A stretch of 34,099 bases of DNA. Origin: an uncultured Bacilli bacterium. GTDB lineage: Bacteria; Bacillota_I; Bacilli_A; RF39; UBA660. The stretch is from contig CANQJD010000010.1 in the NCBI GenBank assembly GCA_947624175.1, forward strand, positions 1 to 34,099, written 5' to 3'. Under the pieces are notes generated by a model. It was given only the letters and a program-made list of their open reading frames with translations, ran no database searches and was not told where the DNA came from. Each line of letters opens with the position of its first letter. The stretch's first letter is position 1. Below, one piece after another: positions 1-8,530 of the stretch. The position numbers and the translations under genes were made by a program.

Positions 1-1028
1 TAAATAATTATAGTAAAGATATATGGTATGAAATAGTATTAAAAGATGGAGATCCACCTGCTGATGAACTCAAAAGAACTGAAAGATTAAGAGATGACTT
101 ACTACGATTTAGGTTAGTAGAAGTAGTAGGAGAAGAAGAACAAGAAATATTTACAAATAGAGGCTATGAAGATATAAGTGATGAAACAATATATGTAAGT
201 ACAATAAATGCAAATACAACAGAAAAAATAACAAGAACCTATAGAATATATATGTGGATATCAGATAGTGTAAAAGTCGGAGTAGGAGATAATATAGATT
301 ATGATATGGAAACATGGAATAATGAAGTATATGCAAGTGTTAAGATAAATGTAGCAGGAGACTTTAATGAGAAAGAAGTAAATTATACTCCACTTCCTCA
401 ACCAGCATCATGTTTCATAACTCAAGAATTTCAAAATAATGGTAAAACTGAAATCATGATAACAGATTATGATACATCATGTGGAACTGATGTTGTAATA
501 CCAAGCAAAATAAATGGACATGAGGTAACAGTTATAGGAGACGATGAAGGCTATAATGAAGACTATATAATGCCTATTATTAACGGTGACCCTATGTCAT
601 TTAATTCTAAAAATTTAACAAGTGTAGTAATACCAAATACAGTAAGGACATTAGGAAGTTGGGCTTTTTCTAATAATAATCTGACAAAAGTAGAAATACC
701 AGATAGTGTAACTTGGATAGATGAAGGTGCTTTTGCTAATAATCCATTAGAAGAAGTAAAAGTCGGAAGTGGAATAGAGTATATAGGTTCAGATGCTTTT
801 GATGCTAAACCTAATTCAGATGATTATAGTAATTTTCAAAGATTAGAAATTGAGAAGACATGTGAAGAAATAAAGAATATACCAGCAAGTAAAAATGGTT
901 TAGAAGATAAATATTATCCATGGACACCAGCAACTCATAAAGAAGGATTAAAAGTCTATGGATATGGAGATGGAGAAATAATATTATGTGATACTAAAAT
1001 TATCAGATTTTCTCCCCCACCTTTTTAA
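1..1028 (+). CDS. BspA-type LRR surface protein, 5'-truncated by window edge
   Basis: The reading frame is open from base 3 to the TAA at 1026-1028, so only the C-terminal part is present. It aligns codon for codon with the second half of the complete paralogue at 8602-10125, starting at that protein's VNNYSKDIWYE segment. The first part is a beta-rich ectodomain of the kind following SipW/TasA-like signal anchors. The C-terminal part carries BspA-like (LRR_5) repeats: VVIPNTVRTLGSWAF, KVEIPDSVTWIDEGAF, and EVKVGSGIEYIGSDAF. These families are exported or cell-surface proteins that bind host or matrix ligands; the ligand here is unknown. The extreme C-terminus (RFSPPPF) differs from the paralogue. 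No LPXTG sorting motif is seen. The start and any upstream leader lie outside the window. Confidence 0.85.
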   Translation, partial: NNYSKDIWYEIVLKDGDPPADELKRTERLRDDLLRFRLVEVVGEEEQEIFTNRGYEDISDETIYVSTINANTTEKITRTYRIYMWISDSVKVGVGDNIDYDMETWNNEVYASVKINVAGDFNEKEVNYTPLPQPASCFITQEFQNNGKTEIMITDYDTSCGTDVVIPSKINGHEVTVIGDDEGYNEDYIMPIINGDPMSFNSKNLTSVVIPNTVRTLGSWAFSNNNLTKVEIPDSVTWIDEGAFANNPLEEVKVGSGIEYIGSDAFDAKPNSDDYSNFQRLEIEKTCEEIKNIPASKNGLEDKYYPWTPATHKEGLKVYGYGDGEIILCDTKIIRFSPPPF

Positions 1029-1035
1029 AAATATA

Positions 1036-1070
1036 AAAATTCTTAATTAATTTTAAGAGTTTTTTTCTTT
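1036..1070 (+). terminator. Rho-independent terminator of LRR surface gene
   Basis: The arms ATTCTTAA (1039-1046) and TTAAGAGT (1053-1060) pair with one G-U, have a 6-nt loop, and are extended by flanking A/T pairs and a T-rich tail. The same hairpin sequence follows the paralogue at 10132-10166, so gene and terminator were duplicated together. Confidence 0.8.
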
Positions 1071-1126
1071 TTATGTCAAGTAAATGTTAAGTTTTAACAA
1101 TTTATATACCTATTTTTTGTCGCTTG

Positions 1127-1135
1127 TGGTAGAAT
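1127..1135 (+). promoter_or_regulatory. Extended -10 promoter for rlmN operon
   Basis: TG-G-TAGAAT (TG at 1127-1128, -10 at 1130-1135) lies about 20 nt upstream of the rlmN start. No good -35 box is visible at 17 bp, so the promoter would rely on the extended -10. It is the only plausible start for the rlmN-prpC-prkC-rsgA-rpe transcript in the gap after the preceding terminator. Confidence 0.5.
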
Positions 1136-1155
1136 TATGTTGGGAGTTTATAATT

Positions 1156-2175
1156 ATGAATATATACGATATGACTTATGATGATTTAGTAGAATATTTT
1201 AAGACTTTAAATTTAAAACCTTATCGGGCTAAACAATTATATGATTGGTTATATGTTAAGAGAATTAAAAGTTTTAAAGAGATTACGAATATTAAAAAAG
1301 AAATAGTTAGTAAATTAGAAAATGATTTTTATTTTGATAAGATTAGTATTCTTAAAAAAGAAAGTGCTGAATTAGTTCATAAATACTTATTAAAATTAAG
1401 TGATGGAAATACCATTGAGGCCGTTTTAATGGAACATGATTATGGAACTAGTTTATGTATATCATCAGAAGTTGGTTGTAATATGGGATGTAAGTTCTGT
1501 GAAAGTGGTAGAATTAAAAAAATCCGCGATGTAACAGCCGGTGAGATGGTAGAAGAGATATTAGTAATTGAATCTGATTTAAAAATTCGAATTAGTCATA
1601 TTGTAATAATGGGAATAGGAGAACCATTTGATAATTATAAAAATATATGTAAATTTATTGAAATAGTCAATAATAGTAATGGAATTAATATAGGAAGTCG
1701 TCATATAACAATTTCAACTTGTGGAATTGTCCCAAAAATTTATGAATTTAGTGAATTCCCTTATCAAGTTAATTTAGCAATTAGTCTTCATGCTCCAAAT
1801 GATACTTTAAGAAATAGTTTAATGCCTATTAATAAAGCATATAATTTAAAAGAGTTAATGAAAGCAATTGATAATTATATTAAAAAAACTAATAGAAGAG
1901 TAACATTTGAATATATCATGTTAGATAAAATCAATGATACTTATGAATGTGCTTTGGAACTTGCTTCGTTACTGAAGGGAAAGAATTGTTATGTGAACTT
2001 AATTCCTTACAATGAAACAAATAATTTAGGTTATAAAAGAAGTAGTAAAGAAAATATTTTAAAGTTTTATGATACTTTAAAGAAAAACAAAATTGCTGTT
2101 ACCATAAGAAGAGAATTTGGAAGAGGAATTAGTGCTGCTTGTGGCCAACTTAAAACAATGAAGGAGGAAGCATGA
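1156..2175 (+). CDS. rlmN: 23S rRNA/tRNA adenine-C2 methyltransferase RlmN
   Basis: This is a radical-SAM enzyme that methylates C2 of A2503 in 23S rRNA (and A37 of some tRNAs). The cluster CxxxCxxC is at C108, C112 and C115 (CNMGCKFC). The family blocks IMGIGEPFDNY, HITISTCGIVPKI and NLAISLHAPND follow in order, and the methyl-carrying Cys is at about 329 in AACGQLK. ATG at 1156 is chosen over an in-frame ATG 24 codons upstream because TTGGGAG sits 9 nt before it and the extra N-terminus would be atypical. Length is 339 aa, normal for RlmN. The segment before the catalytic Cys reads GRGIS rather than the common GxDIx. Cfr is the alternative family member, but position ahead of prpC-prkC-rsgA-rpe matches rlmN in Bacillus. 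The stop overlaps prpC by ATGA. Confidence 0.93.
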   Translation: MNIYDMTYDDLVEYFKTLNLKPYRAKQLYDWLYVKRIKSFKEITNIKKEIVSKLENDFYFDKISILKKESAELVHKYLLKLSDGNTIEAVLMEHDYGTSLCISSEVGCNMGCKFCESGRIKKIRDVTAGEMVEEILVIESDLKIRISHIVIMGIGEPFDNYKNICKFIEIVNNSNGINIGSRHITISTCGIVPKIYEFSEFPYQVNLAISLHAPNDTLRNSLMPINKAYNLKELMKAIDNYIKKTNRRVTFEYIMLDKINDTYECALELASLLKGKNCYVNLIPYNETNNLGYKRSSKENILKFYDTLKKNKIAVTIRREFGRGISAACGQLKTMKEEA

Positions 2176-2930
2176 AAAGTTTTTATTTAACTGATACTGG
2201 TAAAGTTCGAGAACATAATGAAGATAGTGTCATTATTCTAAAAAATAGTGAAGATGAATATATATTAGCAGTAGCGGATGGCATGGGTGGACATCGAGCT
2301 GGCGAAGTTGCATCATCAATAGCAATATCTTATCTTGCTAAACACTTTGGAGAAACTTTTCATGGTTTAAGTAAGGATGATGCTATATTATGGATAAATG
2401 ACATGGTAAGTGAAATTAATACTTTAATTTTTAAACATGAAGAATCGCATCCTGAAAGTGTTGGTATGGGAACAACTTTAGTTTTAGCAATTTATACGAA
2501 AGATTATTTATTATTTGGAAATATTGGAGATTCAAGTGGCTTTGTTATTAAAGATAGGAAACTTCATAAAGTAACGGTTGACCATTCCTTAGTAAACTTA
2601 TTAGTTGAAGCTGGAGAAATCACCGAAGAAGAAGCCAAAGACCATCCAAGAAAAAATGTTTTAATGCGAGCCCTTGGTTCTAGTCCTGAAATTGAAGCTG
2701 ATATCTTTGATGTCATTGAAAAAGATAATGTTACAGGGATACTTTTAGCAAGTGATGGCTTGACTAATATGCTAGATTCGAGTAAAATAGAAGATGTGTT
2801 AAATAGTAAAGAGGAAATTGAAGAAAGAATTGTAAGTTTAATAGAAAAAGCAAATAATTTAGGAGGTACTGATAACATCTCGATTGCTTATATGGAAAAA
2901 GAAGAAGAAGGTGGAAAAATTGATAACTAA
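2172..2930 (+). CDS. prpC: PP2C-family Ser/Thr phosphatase PrpC
   Basis: This is the metal-dependent phosphatase that reverses phosphorylation by PrkC. PP2C motifs appear in order: REHNED (13-18), ADGMGGH (35-41, metal Asp36), GNIGDS (about 117-121), SDGLTNML (Asp195), and GGTDNIS (Asp234-Asn235). Length is 252 aa, typical of bacterial PrpC/Stp. AGGAGGAAG precedes ATG 2172, which overlaps the rlmN stop (ATGA), so the two are translationally coupled. The C-terminus is Glu/Lys/Gly-rich and overlaps the start of the kinase gene, fitting a phosphatase-kinase pair on one transcript. Confidence 0.95.
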   Translation: MKSFYLTDTGKVREHNEDSVIILKNSEDEYILAVADGMGGHRAGEVASSIAISYLAKHFGETFHGLSKDDAILWINDMVSEINTLIFKHEESHPESVGMGTTLVLAIYTKDYLLFGNIGDSSGFVIKDRKLHKVTVDHSLVNLLVEAGEITEEEAKDHPRKNVLMRALGSSPEIEADIFDVIEKDNVTGILLASDGLTNMLDSSKIEDVLNSKEEIEERIVSLIEKANNLGGTDNISIAYMEKEEEGGKIDN

Positions 2931-4656
2931 AGGGCAAAAAATAAATGACCGTTATGAAATAATTAGAAGTATCGGAGAAGGTGGCATGGCTAATGTTTAT
3001 CTTGCTCGAGATATTATTTTAGATAGAAATGTAGCAATTAAAATATTAAGAGGCGATTTAGCAGGTGATGAAAAATTTGTTAGAAGATTTCAAAGAGAAG
3101 CCTTATCTGCAAGTTCTTTGTCACATCCTAATATCGTTGAAATGTATGATGTTGGAGAAGATGCTGGAACTTATTACATAGTTATGGAATATGTTGAAGG
3201 TATGACTTTAAAACAATTATTAAAGAAAAAAGGTGCCTTATCTTTATCAGAAGCCATTGATATTATGTTACAAATAACTGATGGTATTAAAGAAGCTCAT
3301 GATTCTTACATCATTCACCGGGATTTAAAACCTCAAAATATTTTAATTCAAGATAATGGAGAAATAAAAATAACCGATTTTGGAATAGCTATGGCCTTAA
3401 ATAGTACTCAGTTAACTCAAACTAATTCCGTTATGGGAAGTGTGCATTATTTGCCGCCGGAACAAGCCAGTGGAAAAGGGGCTACTATAAAAAGTGATAT
3501 TTATTCCATGGGAATTTTATTCTATGAATTATTAACTGGTCATATTCCTTTTAAAGGAGAAAATGCGGTTGAAATTGCTTTAAAACATATGAAAAGTGAA
3601 ATTCCAAGTGTAAGGAAAGAAAATGATTCAATTCCTCAAAGTGTTGAAAATATTATTATAAAAGCAACAGCTAAAAATCCTAAAAATCGTTATGAAACCG
3701 CAAAAGAAATGCATGAAGATTTGCTTACATGTCTAAATGAAGATAGATTAAATGAAAGAAAATACGAGTTTCCGTACCCTGAACATGATGGAGAAGAACC
3801 AAAACAACCTGTTATTGCTGAAGAAGTTGAAGAGAAACCAATCACCGAAGATGATAGTTTAATCGATGATGATGATACAAAAAATAAATGGATTTGGATA
3901 TTAGCAGCTGTTTTCATCTTTATAGTTTTAATATTAGTTGGAATATTTATTATTTATCCAAAGATAACCGAAGTTCCGGATGTTGTTATTCCAAATGTTG
4001 CAGGTATGACGGTTCAAAAAGCGGAAGATACTTTAAGAAAAGCTGGATTTGAAATTGAAACTAAAGTTGAAGAGATAAGTGATGAAAAGATGGAAGCTGG
4101 ATTAGTTGTTAAAACATCTCCAGCAATTGGTTTAAAACGTAAGAAAGGAACCAAGATAACATTATATGAATCACTCGGAGATACAGTCTATGCTATTGAA
4201 GATTATACAGGTCGAAATTATATTGAAGTTAAAACTATTTTAACAACTCAATATGGATTAGATGTTATAATTGAAAAGATGGATGTTCCTGAAGGAAAAG
4301 AATATGGAGAAGAAGAAATAATTAAACAAGATTTGGAAGTTGGTAAAAAAGTTGCAAAAGGAGAAAAGATTACCCTTTATATTCCAAATATTGTTGATGA
4401 ATATCCAAACTTCGTTGATGAAGAATGGACTTTAGAAGAGATTCAAAACTTCTGTGATGAATATGGAGTAGTTGTAACTTTTGTACCAAAACAAACGGAT
4501 GAATATCCAGAAAATACCATCATTAGTCAAAGTAGAGCAGCTAAAACTACGATTGTAAAAGGTGCAACTTTAAAAATTGTTTATGCTGTTAAATATGTAG
4601 AACAAACGGAAACTCCAGAAGATACAACAACTGCTGATACTAATAAAACAAATTAA
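2920..4656 (+). CDS. prkC: PASTA-domain Ser/Thr protein kinase PrkC
   Basis: This is a membrane Ser/Thr kinase that senses cell-wall fragments. The kinase domain is cytoplasmic (about 1-270): GEGGMANVY glycine loop (19-27), catalytic Lys41 in VAIK, HRDLKP (133-138), DFG (153-155), and GSVHYLPPEQ activation segment. An acidic linker leads to one membrane helix (about 326-346). Outside are three PASTA repeats (from about 352 to the C-terminus), the muropeptide/beta-lactam-binding units of the family. The start is ambiguous: TTG 2920 gives the usual N-terminus (ITKGQKINDRYEI) with AAGGTGG just upstream; GTG 2911 is the alternative, and TTG 2884 is less likely. It overlaps prpC by 11 nt. Length is 578 aa. 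Confidence 0.94.
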   Translation: MITKGQKINDRYEIIRSIGEGGMANVYLARDIILDRNVAIKILRGDLAGDEKFVRRFQREALSASSLSHPNIVEMYDVGEDAGTYYIVMEYVEGMTLKQLLKKKGALSLSEAIDIMLQITDGIKEAHDSYIIHRDLKPQNILIQDNGEIKITDFGIAMALNSTQLTQTNSVMGSVHYLPPEQASGKGATIKSDIYSMGILFYELLTGHIPFKGENAVEIALKHMKSEIPSVRKENDSIPQSVENIIIKATAKNPKNRYETAKEMHEDLLTCLNEDRLNERKYEFPYPEHDGEEPKQPVIAEEVEEKPITEDDSLIDDDDTKNKWIWILAAVFIFIVLILVGIFIIYPKITEVPDVVIPNVAGMTVQKAEDTLRKAGFEIETKVEEISDEKMEAGLVVKTSPAIGLKRKKGTKITLYESLGDTVYAIEDYTGRNYIEVKTILTTQYGLDVIIEKMDVPEGKEYGEEEIIKQDLEVGKKVAKGEKITLYIPNIVDEYPNFVDEEWTLEEIQNFCDEYGVVVTFVPKQTDEYPENTIISQSRAAKTTIVKGATLKIVYAVKYVEQTETPEDTTTADTNKTN

Positions 4657-4663
4657 GGTGTAT

Positions 4664-5506
4664 ATGAAAGGACAAGTTGTAAAAGTTATAAGTGATAAAT
4701 TCTTTGTGAAAGTTGCTGATGAAGTAATTGCTTGCAAGGAACGTGGTAATTTAAGACACATGAAAACCCTACCTTTGGTAGGGGATTTCGTGTCTATAGA
4801 TAAAGAAAAAGGTGTTATCAATGAAATATTACCAAGAAGTAATATGTTAATAAGACCAAATGTTGCTAATATTACCCAAGCCTTTGTTGTAACAAGTTTT
4901 AAAAATCCCGATTTTAGTACTAATTTACTTGATAAATTATTAGTTCAACTTGAAATTAATAAAATAAAACCAGTTATTTGTTTAACTAAAAGAGATTTAA
5001 TAAGTGATGAAGAGTATTTAAAATATAAAGAGACAATTGATTATTATAAAAAAATAGGTTATTTAGTTTTAGAAAATACCGAGATTAAAAAAATAAAACA
5101 AGTATTAGAAGGAGAAATGACGGTTTTTACAGGTCAAACCGGAGCTGGAAAAAGTACTTTATTAAATCATTTATTTAAAGATTTAAACTTAAAAGTTGGG
5201 GAAGTATCTTTAGCCCTTGGAAGAGGACGTCATACAACAAGACACATCGAAATTTTAGAAAAAGATAAAATTAAAGTATTAGATACACCTGGTTTTTCAG
5301 CCTTATCATTTTTAGATTACAAGAAGGAAGACGTTCGAAATGCTTTTATAGAGTTTCAAAATTATCCTTGTATTTATAAAGATTGTATGCATGATAAAGA
5401 GGCAGAATGTAATGTAAAAAAGGCCGTTAATTCAGGATTAATATTAAAAAGTCGTTATGAAAATTATTTAAGTTTAATTAAAGAATTCGAAGGATGGAAG
5501 TGGTAA
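4664..5506 (+). CDS. rsgA: Ribosome small-subunit GTPase RsgA
   Basis: This is a circularly permuted GTPase that checks late 30S assembly. An N-terminal OB-fold is followed by G4 TKRDL (about 108-112), the P-loop GQTGAGKS (157-164), G3 DTPG (207-210), then the family zinc knuckle Cys236-Cys241-His243-Cys249. The permuted order G4-G1-G3 is diagnostic. ATG 4664 is preferred over GTG 4658, because AAGGTG (4655-4660) works as its binding site although the spacing is short. The gene starts 7 nt after prkC. The prkC-rsgA(cpgA)-rpe order is the same as in Bacillus subtilis. Length is 280 aa. Confidence 0.95.
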   Translation: MKGQVVKVISDKFFVKVADEVIACKERGNLRHMKTLPLVGDFVSIDKEKGVINEILPRSNMLIRPNVANITQAFVVTSFKNPDFSTNLLDKLLVQLEINKIKPVICLTKRDLISDEEYLKYKETIDYYKKIGYLVLENTEIKKIKQVLEGEMTVFTGQTGAGKSTLLNHLFKDLNLKVGEVSLALGRGRHTTRHIEILEKDKIKVLDTPGFSALSFLDYKKEDVRNAFIEFQNYPCIYKDCMHDKEAECNVKKAVNSGLILKSRYENYLSLIKEFEGWKW

Positions 5507-5507
5507 A

Positions 5508-6137
5508 ATGAAAATATCAGCCTCATTTTTAGGAGCAAGTAATATAGGAAGTACTTTAAGAAGATTAAATGTTACAAGTGTAGACTATATTCATGTTGAT
5601 GTAATGGATGGTAAATATGTTAAAAATAAATCTTTATCATTATCAGAATTAAAAGAAATACCAGATTATACCAGAAAAAGATTAGATGTTCATTTAATGG
5701 TTCAAAGTCCTTTAAAAATGATTGATACCTTTGCAACTTTAAATGTAGAATATCTAACAGTCCACATTGATATTAAAGATAATTTAGATAAAATATTTGA
5801 AAGATGCAAGTTATATGGTATTAAAGTAGGACTTGCTGTTAATCCCAAAGATGATATTAGTATAGTGTTCCCATATTTAGATAAAATCGATTTAGTTCTA
5901 ATCATGAGTGTTGAGCCAGGTCTTCCAGGTCAAGAATTTATTAAAACAAGTTTAACTAAAATAAATCGATTAAAAGAAGAAATTAAAAATCGCGGTTTAA
6001 ATACCTTAATCAGTGTTGATGGAGGAATAACCCTTGATAATGTTAAATACTTAAGAGATGTTGATATTATAGTCTCTGGCTCAACAATCACCAAGTCTCC
6101 TGATTTTGAAGAGACAATTACAAAGTTACGATGCTAA
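5508..6137 (+). CDS. rpe: Ribulose-phosphate 3-epimerase
   Basis: This enzyme interconverts ribulose-5-P and xylulose-5-P in the pentose phosphate pathway. TIM-barrel motifs are visible: HVDVMDG (metal His29, Asp31; catalytic Asp34), DVHLMV (His62), NPKDD, MSVEPGLPGQEFI, SVDGGI (Asp171), and VSGSTI. Length is 209 aa, slightly short against the usual 215-225. The phosphate/substrate loop reads EPGLPGQ where most family members have PGFGGQ. GAAGGATGG lies upstream and the gene begins 1 nt after the rsgA stop, so it is the last gene of the rlmN operon. No clear hairpin terminator follows; a new promoter begins within 2 nt of its stop. Confidence 0.9.
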   Translation: MKISASFLGASNIGSTLRRLNVTSVDYIHVDVMDGKYVKNKSLSLSELKEIPDYTRKRLDVHLMVQSPLKMIDTFATLNVEYLTVHIDIKDNLDKIFERCKLYGIKVGLAVNPKDDISIVFPYLDKIDLVLIMSVEPGLPGQEFIKTSLTKINRLKEEIKNRGLNTLISVDGGITLDNVKYLRDVDIIVSGSTITKSPDFEETITKLRC

Positions 6138-6138
6138 T

Positions 6139-6167
6139 TTGAAAAATAAAGAAAAATAGTATATAAT
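6139..6167 (+). promoter_or_regulatory. sigma-A-like promoter of the ADA-like/prs unit
   Basis: TTGAAA (6139-6144), a 17-bp spacer and TATAAT (6162-6167) form a near-consensus promoter starting right after the rpe stop and 24 nt before the next start codon. Confidence 0.8.
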
Positions 6168-6190
6168 AATAACCCAAAGGAAGTGATTAG

Positions 6191-7162
6191 ATGACTTTAT
6201 TTGAACAGTTAAAGTTATTTCCAAAAGTAGATTTACATATTGACTTTTTAGGTTCAATTACCAAAGACACAATAAGTAAATTAAATGATGAAGATATATC
6301 AAGACATGAACTTGATGATATCTTAGATTTTGATAGTTTAAAAGACTATGATAAATCAAGACATATGGCAATTGAACTATTAAATAGTATTGACAATATT
6401 AAAATAGCAACCAAAGATTTAATTGAAAAATTAAAACAAGATAATTTAATATATGCTGAAGTATTTTTAAATTTAGATTTATTTGATAAAAGTTTAAAGA
6501 AAGAAGAAATTCTAAATACTATTTTAGAAGAAATTAGAAATGCAGAATTAGATATAAATTTAGTTTTAGAAGTAGATACTCAAATTGGACCTAATCTTAT
6601 GTATGAAAACTTATCTTTATTATATAAATATTATAATAAAGGAATAAACGGTATTTATGTTAAAAAAGGAAAACAAGAAAACTTTGATTCTTATCAAGCT
6701 TTATTTGATAAACTTTTAAAAGATAAGATAGATTATATTATTTTACTAGATTCTAAACTTACAAATCAAAATAAAGAAATATATTATAATGCTAAAAGAA
6801 TTATTTATAATTTAATGGAAATTCCAACGGATAACTTTAAAGAAGTTATTAAAGATAATGAGATTATATTAGAGTTTCCAATTACATATCAAAACTATTT
6901 CAATTTATATGATGAGTTAACTAATCATTTTGTATATGATTTATATAAAGAAAACTTAAAAATTACTTTTACAACAATTGATATGACAGCCTTAGATACT
7001 GATTTATTAAATGAATATTGTAAATTATTTAATGTATTTCCATTTAATTTACATGATTTAGTAAATATTAATTTAAGTATTTTAAATAAAATAAATACAA
7101 GTGATGAAGTTAAAAATAAGCTAATTACAGATTTTAAAGAAAAAGCTAATGAATTGTTATAG
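6191..7162 (+). CDS. Degenerate adenosine-deaminase-like protein
   Basis: The N-terminus FPKVDLHIDFLGSI matches the adenosine/AMP deaminase opening LPKxDLHxHLxGS, and DNLIYAEVFLNLDL occupies the place of the YxExRxxP strand. The zinc-site His pair HxH is reduced to HID. No clear counterpart of the family's GHG segment is seen, and the metal-binding TDDP stretch appears only as FTTIDMTAL. Length (323 aa) fits an ADA TIM barrel. This looks like a pseudoenzyme that kept the fold and lost zinc catalysis; its role is unknown. AAAGGAAGTG precedes ATG 6191. It is likely co-transcribed with prs 30 nt downstream, placing it next to purine and PRPP metabolism. The family call is moderate and loss of activity is inferred. 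Confidence 0.6.
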   Translation: MTLFEQLKLFPKVDLHIDFLGSITKDTISKLNDEDISRHELDDILDFDSLKDYDKSRHMAIELLNSIDNIKIATKDLIEKLKQDNLIYAEVFLNLDLFDKSLKKEEILNTILEEIRNAELDINLVLEVDTQIGPNLMYENLSLLYKYYNKGINGIYVKKGKQENFDSYQALFDKLLKDKIDYIILLDSKLTNQNKEIYYNAKRIIYNLMEIPTDNFKEVIKDNEIILEFPITYQNYFNLYDELTNHFVYDLYKENLKITFTTIDMTALDTDLLNEYCKLFNVFPFNLHDLVNINLSILNKINTSDEVKNKLITDFKEKANELL

Positions 7163-7192
7163 TTTTTTCTTTGAAAATAGATAGGAGTAAGT

Positions 7193-8275
7193 ATGGAGAA
7201 ATTAGGATTAATCGTGATGGATAATTGCAAGGAGTTAGGTGAAAGTGTTAATAATCACCTAAAAGAAATCATGGGGGTAACGGGAGATTTTATCATTCCT
7301 ATTGATGAAATTAGATTCAATAATGGAGAAGGGAAAGTTGTCTTAAAAGAAAGTGTTAGAAAAAGAGATTTGTATATTTTAACCGATATTTTAAATCACT
7401 CGATTACTTATAAAATGTATAATTATTATAATCATAAAAGCCCAGATGATCATTATGTAGATGTAATTAGAGTTTTATGTGCAATTAGAAATCAGGCGGA
7501 TTCAGTTTCTCTTATCATGCCATTTCTATATGAATCAAGACAACATAAAAGAGATGGAAGAGAGTCTCTTGACTGTGCGGTTGCACTTCAAGAATTTATC
7601 CATCAGGGAGTTAAGAATATTATAACGTTTGATGTTCATGATTCAAATGTTCAAAATGCGATTCCAGCATCATCTTTTGATAATTTTTATCCAACCAATA
7701 TTATTTTAGAGAAATTTATTATTTTAGAAGATGTTGAAAGAGAAAATTTACTTGCTGTATCACCTGATAATGGAGCTTTAAAAAGAACCAGATTTTATGC
7801 TAATATGTTAGGATGTGAACTTGGAGGACATTTTGAAAAACACAGAGATGTATATAGAGTAGTAGATGGAAAGAATCCTATTTTAGAGCATGAATATATA
7901 GGTAAAGATGTTAAAGGTAAAGATATAATTATAGTTGATGATATGATAGCATCAGGTGAAAGTATGATTGATGTTGCAGAAGAAGTTAAAAAACGAGGAG
8001 CAAGAAGAGTTTATATGTTAGCTGCTTATGCAATGTTTACTAAAGGTTTAGATGTTTTTGATGAAGCTTATAAAAAAGGATTATTCACCAAAGTATTTAC
8101 AACTAATTTATCTTATATAAGTGATGAAGCTAAAAGTAGAGACTGGTTAGTTATAGCTGATTGTTCTGAATATTTGGCTAAGATTATTTATAATTATCAT
8201 ATAGGCGGTTCCGTATCTCCAATTTTAACAGCAACTAGTAAGGTATTAGAAGATTTTGCTAAAAAAGATAATTAA
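7193..8275 (+). CDS. prs: Ribose-phosphate pyrophosphokinase (divergent PRPP synthetase)
   Basis: It makes PRPP from ribose-5-P and ATP for nucleotide, His and Trp synthesis. Visible motifs are the catalytic-flap region MPFLYESRQHKRDGRES (about 109-125), FDVHDSNVQ (about 146-154, equivalent to the FDPHSxQxQG segment), SPDNGALKR, and the PRPP-binding loop IIVDDMIASGES (about 246-257). Length is 360 aa, longer than the usual ~315, with an insertion before the flap (about 60-95) and a longer C-terminus. The sequence belongs to a divergent branch, but the key PRPP loop is intact, so activity is likely. GATAGGAG lies before ATG 7193. No hairpin terminator is obvious before the next promoter at 8313. 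Confidence 0.88.
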   Translation: MEKLGLIVMDNCKELGESVNNHLKEIMGVTGDFIIPIDEIRFNNGEGKVVLKESVRKRDLYILTDILNHSITYKMYNYYNHKSPDDHYVDVIRVLCAIRNQADSVSLIMPFLYESRQHKRDGRESLDCAVALQEFIHQGVKNIITFDVHDSNVQNAIPASSFDNFYPTNIILEKFIILEDVERENLLAVSPDNGALKRTRFYANMLGCELGGHFEKHRDVYRVVDGKNPILEHEYIGKDVKGKDIIIVDDMIASGESMIDVAEEVKKRGARRVYMLAAYAMFTKGLDVFDEAYKKGLFTKVFTTNLSYISDEAKSRDWLVIADCSEYLAKIIYNYHIGGSVSPILTATSKVLEDFAKKDN

Positions 8276-8312
8276 TTATTGTAAATTATTGTAAATTAAT
8301 AAAAATTAGTTA

Positions 8313-8341
8313 TTGTAATTCCTCAATTCTCATGATAAGAT
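8313..8341 (+). promoter_or_regulatory. Promoter of leader element A
   Basis: TTGTAA (8313-8318), a 17-bp spacer ending in TGA, and TAAGAT (8336-8341) give a -35, an extended -10 TG and a -10. Transcription would begin near 8348, a few bases before the leader's Shine-Dalgarno. The leader therefore appears to be its own transcript start. Confidence 0.7.
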
Positions 8342-8372
8342 TAATTCATAAGTAGAAAGGAGTGACCCTCAT

Positions 8373-8441
8373 ATGATAAATATTATCAATGTAGCAAATA
8401 TGACTTGTCAACATACAGTTAACCATGGGGGGGGTTACTAA
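8373..8441 (+). CDS. Leader peptide A (22 aa, ends in a G8 tract)
   Basis: ATG 8373 to TAA 8439-8441. It is preceded by AGAAAGGAGTGA (8354-8365), which matches the complement of the 16S rRNA 3' end far beyond the usual SD. The last codons are CAT GGG GGG GGT TAC TAA, so the frame stops five bases after a run of eight G (8427-8434). G8 is very unusual in this AT-rich sequence. The same layout with an identical 18-nt motif recurs at 25406-25471 ahead of another surface-protein gene, but in a different codon phase. Conservation of bases rather than peptide suggests that the G tract itself matters. No known family is recognised. Confidence 0.6.
   Translation: MINIINVANMTCQHTVNHGGGY
8418..8435 (+). 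repeat. Conserved 18-nt G8 motif, copy A
   Basis: GTTAACCATGGGGGGGGT is identical at 25450-25467. These are the only runs of eight G (or C) noticed in the window. Each copy sits inside a leader ORF just before its stop codon. Confidence 0.85.
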
Positions 8442-8482
8442 CTAAGATACAAAGTATAAAAATAGCAATATATGACAAATTT

Positions 8483-8530
8483 AAACATAAAGTGTTTAGT
8501 ATAATAAATACTAGATTTCTTTATGTTTTT
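8483..8530 (+). terminator. Two-tier hairpin terminator/attenuator A
   Basis: The outer stem is AAACATAAAG (8483-8492) with CTTTATGTTT (8519-8528). The inner stem is TAGTAT (8497-8502) with ATACTA (8508-8513), and a T run closes the hairpin. Copy B (25511-25557) has the same two-stem plan with different paired bases in the outer stem, i.e. covariation, and the same GATTT 3' internal loop. Confidence 0.8.

Noticed and set aside
421-840. Diversity-generating retroelement variable region in the LRR surface genes
   Set aside because: Differences between the copies are not confined to template adenines, and no reverse transcriptase or template repeat is present in the window.
8276-8312. Short repeats TTATTGTAAATTATTGTAAATTA after prs as a CRISPR or integration site
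   Set aside because: Only two imperfect AT-rich units with no spacer structure; treated as low-complexity intergenic sequence upstream of promoter A.
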